From NCBI GenBank assembly GCA_933228675.1, contig OW121740.1, forward strand, positions 3,782,001 to 3,846,000: 64,000 nt of DNA, in the 5' to 3' direction. The notes beneath the pieces were generated by a model. The model was not told the DNA's origin, searched no databases, and saw nothing but the letters and a program-made list of their open reading frames with translations. Position 1 is the stretch's first letter. Every line of letters begins with the position of its first letter. Both the position numbers and the translations under genes were made by a program. This document shows positions 62,201 to 64,000 of the stretch, piece after piece. This stretch comes from Stomorhina lunata. Lineage: Eukaryota; Arthropoda; Insecta; Diptera; Rhiniidae.

Positions 62201-63446
62201 TCGTTTGGGTAAAATAATCTTTATAATTTTTCCCCTGCTTATTTTACTTTGTTTTTATTTGAACTTTTTTGTTATCCTTTATTTTTTGTTGCTAAATTTT
62301 CCTTTTTCTTTTATTAAATATCCTGCATGTAGATAAAGATCTTACAAAATCCCCATCCAAATCCAAAGACGAATCTAAAGATAAAAAAGATGACAAAGAA
62401 AAAACTGAAAAAGAAACCAATATTAAAAAAGACGAAAGTAATATCATCCATCCATTAAGATGGATTTTAATCTCTTTAAAATATATGTATGTTTTCTTTA
62501 CGCTTCTATTTACTTTCAGATTCTAGTGGTATTGATGTCAAGGAAATTAAAACTGAAGAATCCAGTGTTGATGGAGAAGGCGTCTCAAAGGAAATAGACA
62601 GTACTAAACAAGTGTTCAATGAGACAAACGTTCAAACTGCTGCTGCTGCGGCATTAGCTTCTGCTGCGGTTAAAGCAAAACATTTGGCAGCTTTAGAAGA
62701 GCGAAAGATTAAGTCATTGGTTGCACTTTTGGTTGAAACTCAAATGAAAAAACTAGAAATTAAATTGCGCCACTTTGAAGAATTGGAAACAACAATGGAA
62801 CGTGAACGTGAGGGTTTGGAATATCAAAGGCAACAGCTTATTACAGAGCGCCAACAATTTCATCTAGAGCAATTAAAGGCTGCAGAATTTAGAGCCAGAC
62901 AGCAAGCTCACCATCGTCTCCAACAGGAGCAACAATGGCAAGGTGGTCCAGCAGGATCAACATCCGCTGCAGGTGGCACTGCAACGCCTGCAGGTGGCAC
63001 AGCTCCAGGCCCAGGGGCACCTCAAGGTAGCACTTTACCCGGGGCACCAGCAGTTGGGCCACAAATAGGTCCTAGTGCAACAATGCCTGGAGCCCCAGCA
63101 GCAGCGCCCTCTACACATGTTGGAGCACCTGGTCCTAATCCAACAAGTAGTACAATTCCAGGGGCCGCTCCATCGGGACAAACCTCTACTCCCATGGGTA
63201 AGTTAAATTAAATAGTTTCTTTTAGAACATTTTATAATTAATCACATGATTTTAGATACCACTCCAGCGGTTGTCGCTCCACCAGGATCAGTACCAGTTG
63301 CAGAAGCACCTGCTTCTACACCCGCTTCTGGGCCGTCAACAAATCCCGCTGTTCCAATTCCTCCCAATGTAGCTGGTCCTGCTCAACCAACACCTAACAT
63401 TCCAGCAGCCCCAGGAGGTACCACAGGTGTTCCACCAACATCATAA
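59243..63446 (+). CDS. mor: Moira: SMARCC/BAF155-type core subunit of the Brahma complex
   Basis: Seven exons join in frame to about 1,147 codons: 59243-59359, 59471-59596, 59808-60723, 60850-62160, 62333-62437, 62520-63197, 63256-63446. In order the protein has the N-terminal SMARCC module ([20 protein letters not shown]; about aa 1-300), a basic nuclear segment ([20 protein letters not shown]), a SWIRM domain ([20 protein letters not shown], about 443-535) and a SANT domain ([20 protein letters not shown], about 647-695). A coiled coil follows ([20 protein letters not shown], about 905-985), then a Pro/Ala/Gly-rich tail. Drosophila Mor is of similar length (about 1,190 aa). The protein scaffolds SWI/SNF (BAP/PBAP) nucleosome remodellers in the nucleus, dimerising through the coiled coil. 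The weakest join is the 62438 donor (A|GTAATA) in a lysine-rich linker. Confidence 0.93.
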
Positions 63447-64000
63447 ATATGTTTCTCACATTTTAAATTTTCTCTAAATAATTAGGTTTAGTATTTAATT
63501 ATAGTTCTATAGATGTCCAATGAAATTGTATAAATTCGTCGTGTTTTCTCTTTTTTTAATGAAATTTGTCGATTTTTTGCTTACAGTTAGAGAATTTCTC
63601 TTTAAGATTCGAATCATACGAATATATAAAATATGTGGTCTATATTTGGTTAAAAAGTATTTACAATGATGAATATTCAAATAACAATTGATAAAATTCT
63701 TATTACAAATAAACGTATGCAAATAGTTTTACGTAAGTAAACAAATGTGTGAAAATTATTTTCAGTGTATATAATAATATTCACTGAAAAAACCGAAACT
63801 TGTAAAAATTATGAGTTTGTGAAAACGCGTATGTTTTTAAGGATTTGCAGCTAAAATTTGAGAGTAATATAATTATTTCTATTGGCATATTACATAAACA
63901 TATCGGTCAAGAATGCTACGTAAAAAGGGTAATTTTTTGACGGAACTATTTTAATTAGGTTTGTATTTTCATACACGTGTCAACCGAATAATGCGGGTCA
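63447..64000 (+). other. mor: mor 3'UTR and downstream
   Basis: AT-rich DNA with an AATAAA hexamer at 63708-63713, a plausible polyadenylation signal about 260 bp past the stop. Nothing else is visible to the window end. Confidence 0.5.

Overview
The window reads as nuclear DNA of a higher (probably calyptrate, blow-fly or house-fly-like) dipteran. It is very AT-rich, has short GT-AG introns inside conserved genes and long repeat-laden spacers, and its protein-coding genes are closest to what is known from Drosophila: capicua (cic), Hel89B (the BTAF1/Mot1 homologue) and moira (mor), plus a cluster of four insect-type AA15 lytic polysaccharide monooxygenases (LPMOs). The species cannot be fixed from sequence alone.

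Layout. 1-11 kb is upstream spacer made largely of degraded mobile DNA: a nested repeat at 1.1-3.8 kb, a tRNA-derived SINE at 3.9 kb, a perfect palindrome at 6.9 kb and a dead Tc1/mariner copy at 7.9-9.1 kb. 11.0-23.65 kb (+) is cic; 19 coding exons join in frame to about 2,976 codons. They include a 2-kb low-complexity exon and one apparent GC-AG intron. 23.7-37.2 kb is gene-free: 3'UTR-like DNA, a Tc1-like element with intact ends, a LINE RNase H relic, two opposed copies of a 0.57-kb inverted-repeat element, and several kilobases of a diverged, roughly 30-bp satellite built on TTTTCGAAAA. 37.8-47.6 kb (-) holds four two-exon AA15 LPMO genes separated by mobile elements; the first two are a very recent tandem duplicate. 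49.2-55.6 kb (-) is Hel89B, about 1,941 codons in nine coding exons. A 65-codon basic ORF lies at 57.7 kb (-). 59.2-63.45 kb (+) is mor, about 1,147 codons in seven exons.

Function. cic encodes an HMG-box repressor that acts downstream of RTK/ERK signalling. Hel89B encodes the Swi2/Snf2 ATPase that removes TBP from DNA. mor encodes the SMARCC-type scaffold of the Brahma remodelling complex. These three are unrelated housekeeping or developmental regulators. Hel89B and mor lie head to head, and their symbols place them in neighbouring cytological bands of Drosophila, which suggests retained microsynteny. The LPMO cluster is the accessory part of the window: secreted copper enzymes, probably acting on chitin or other polysaccharides, that are expanding locally.

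All exon joins were made by hand from splice consensus, reading phase and protein conservation. No transcript evidence was available.
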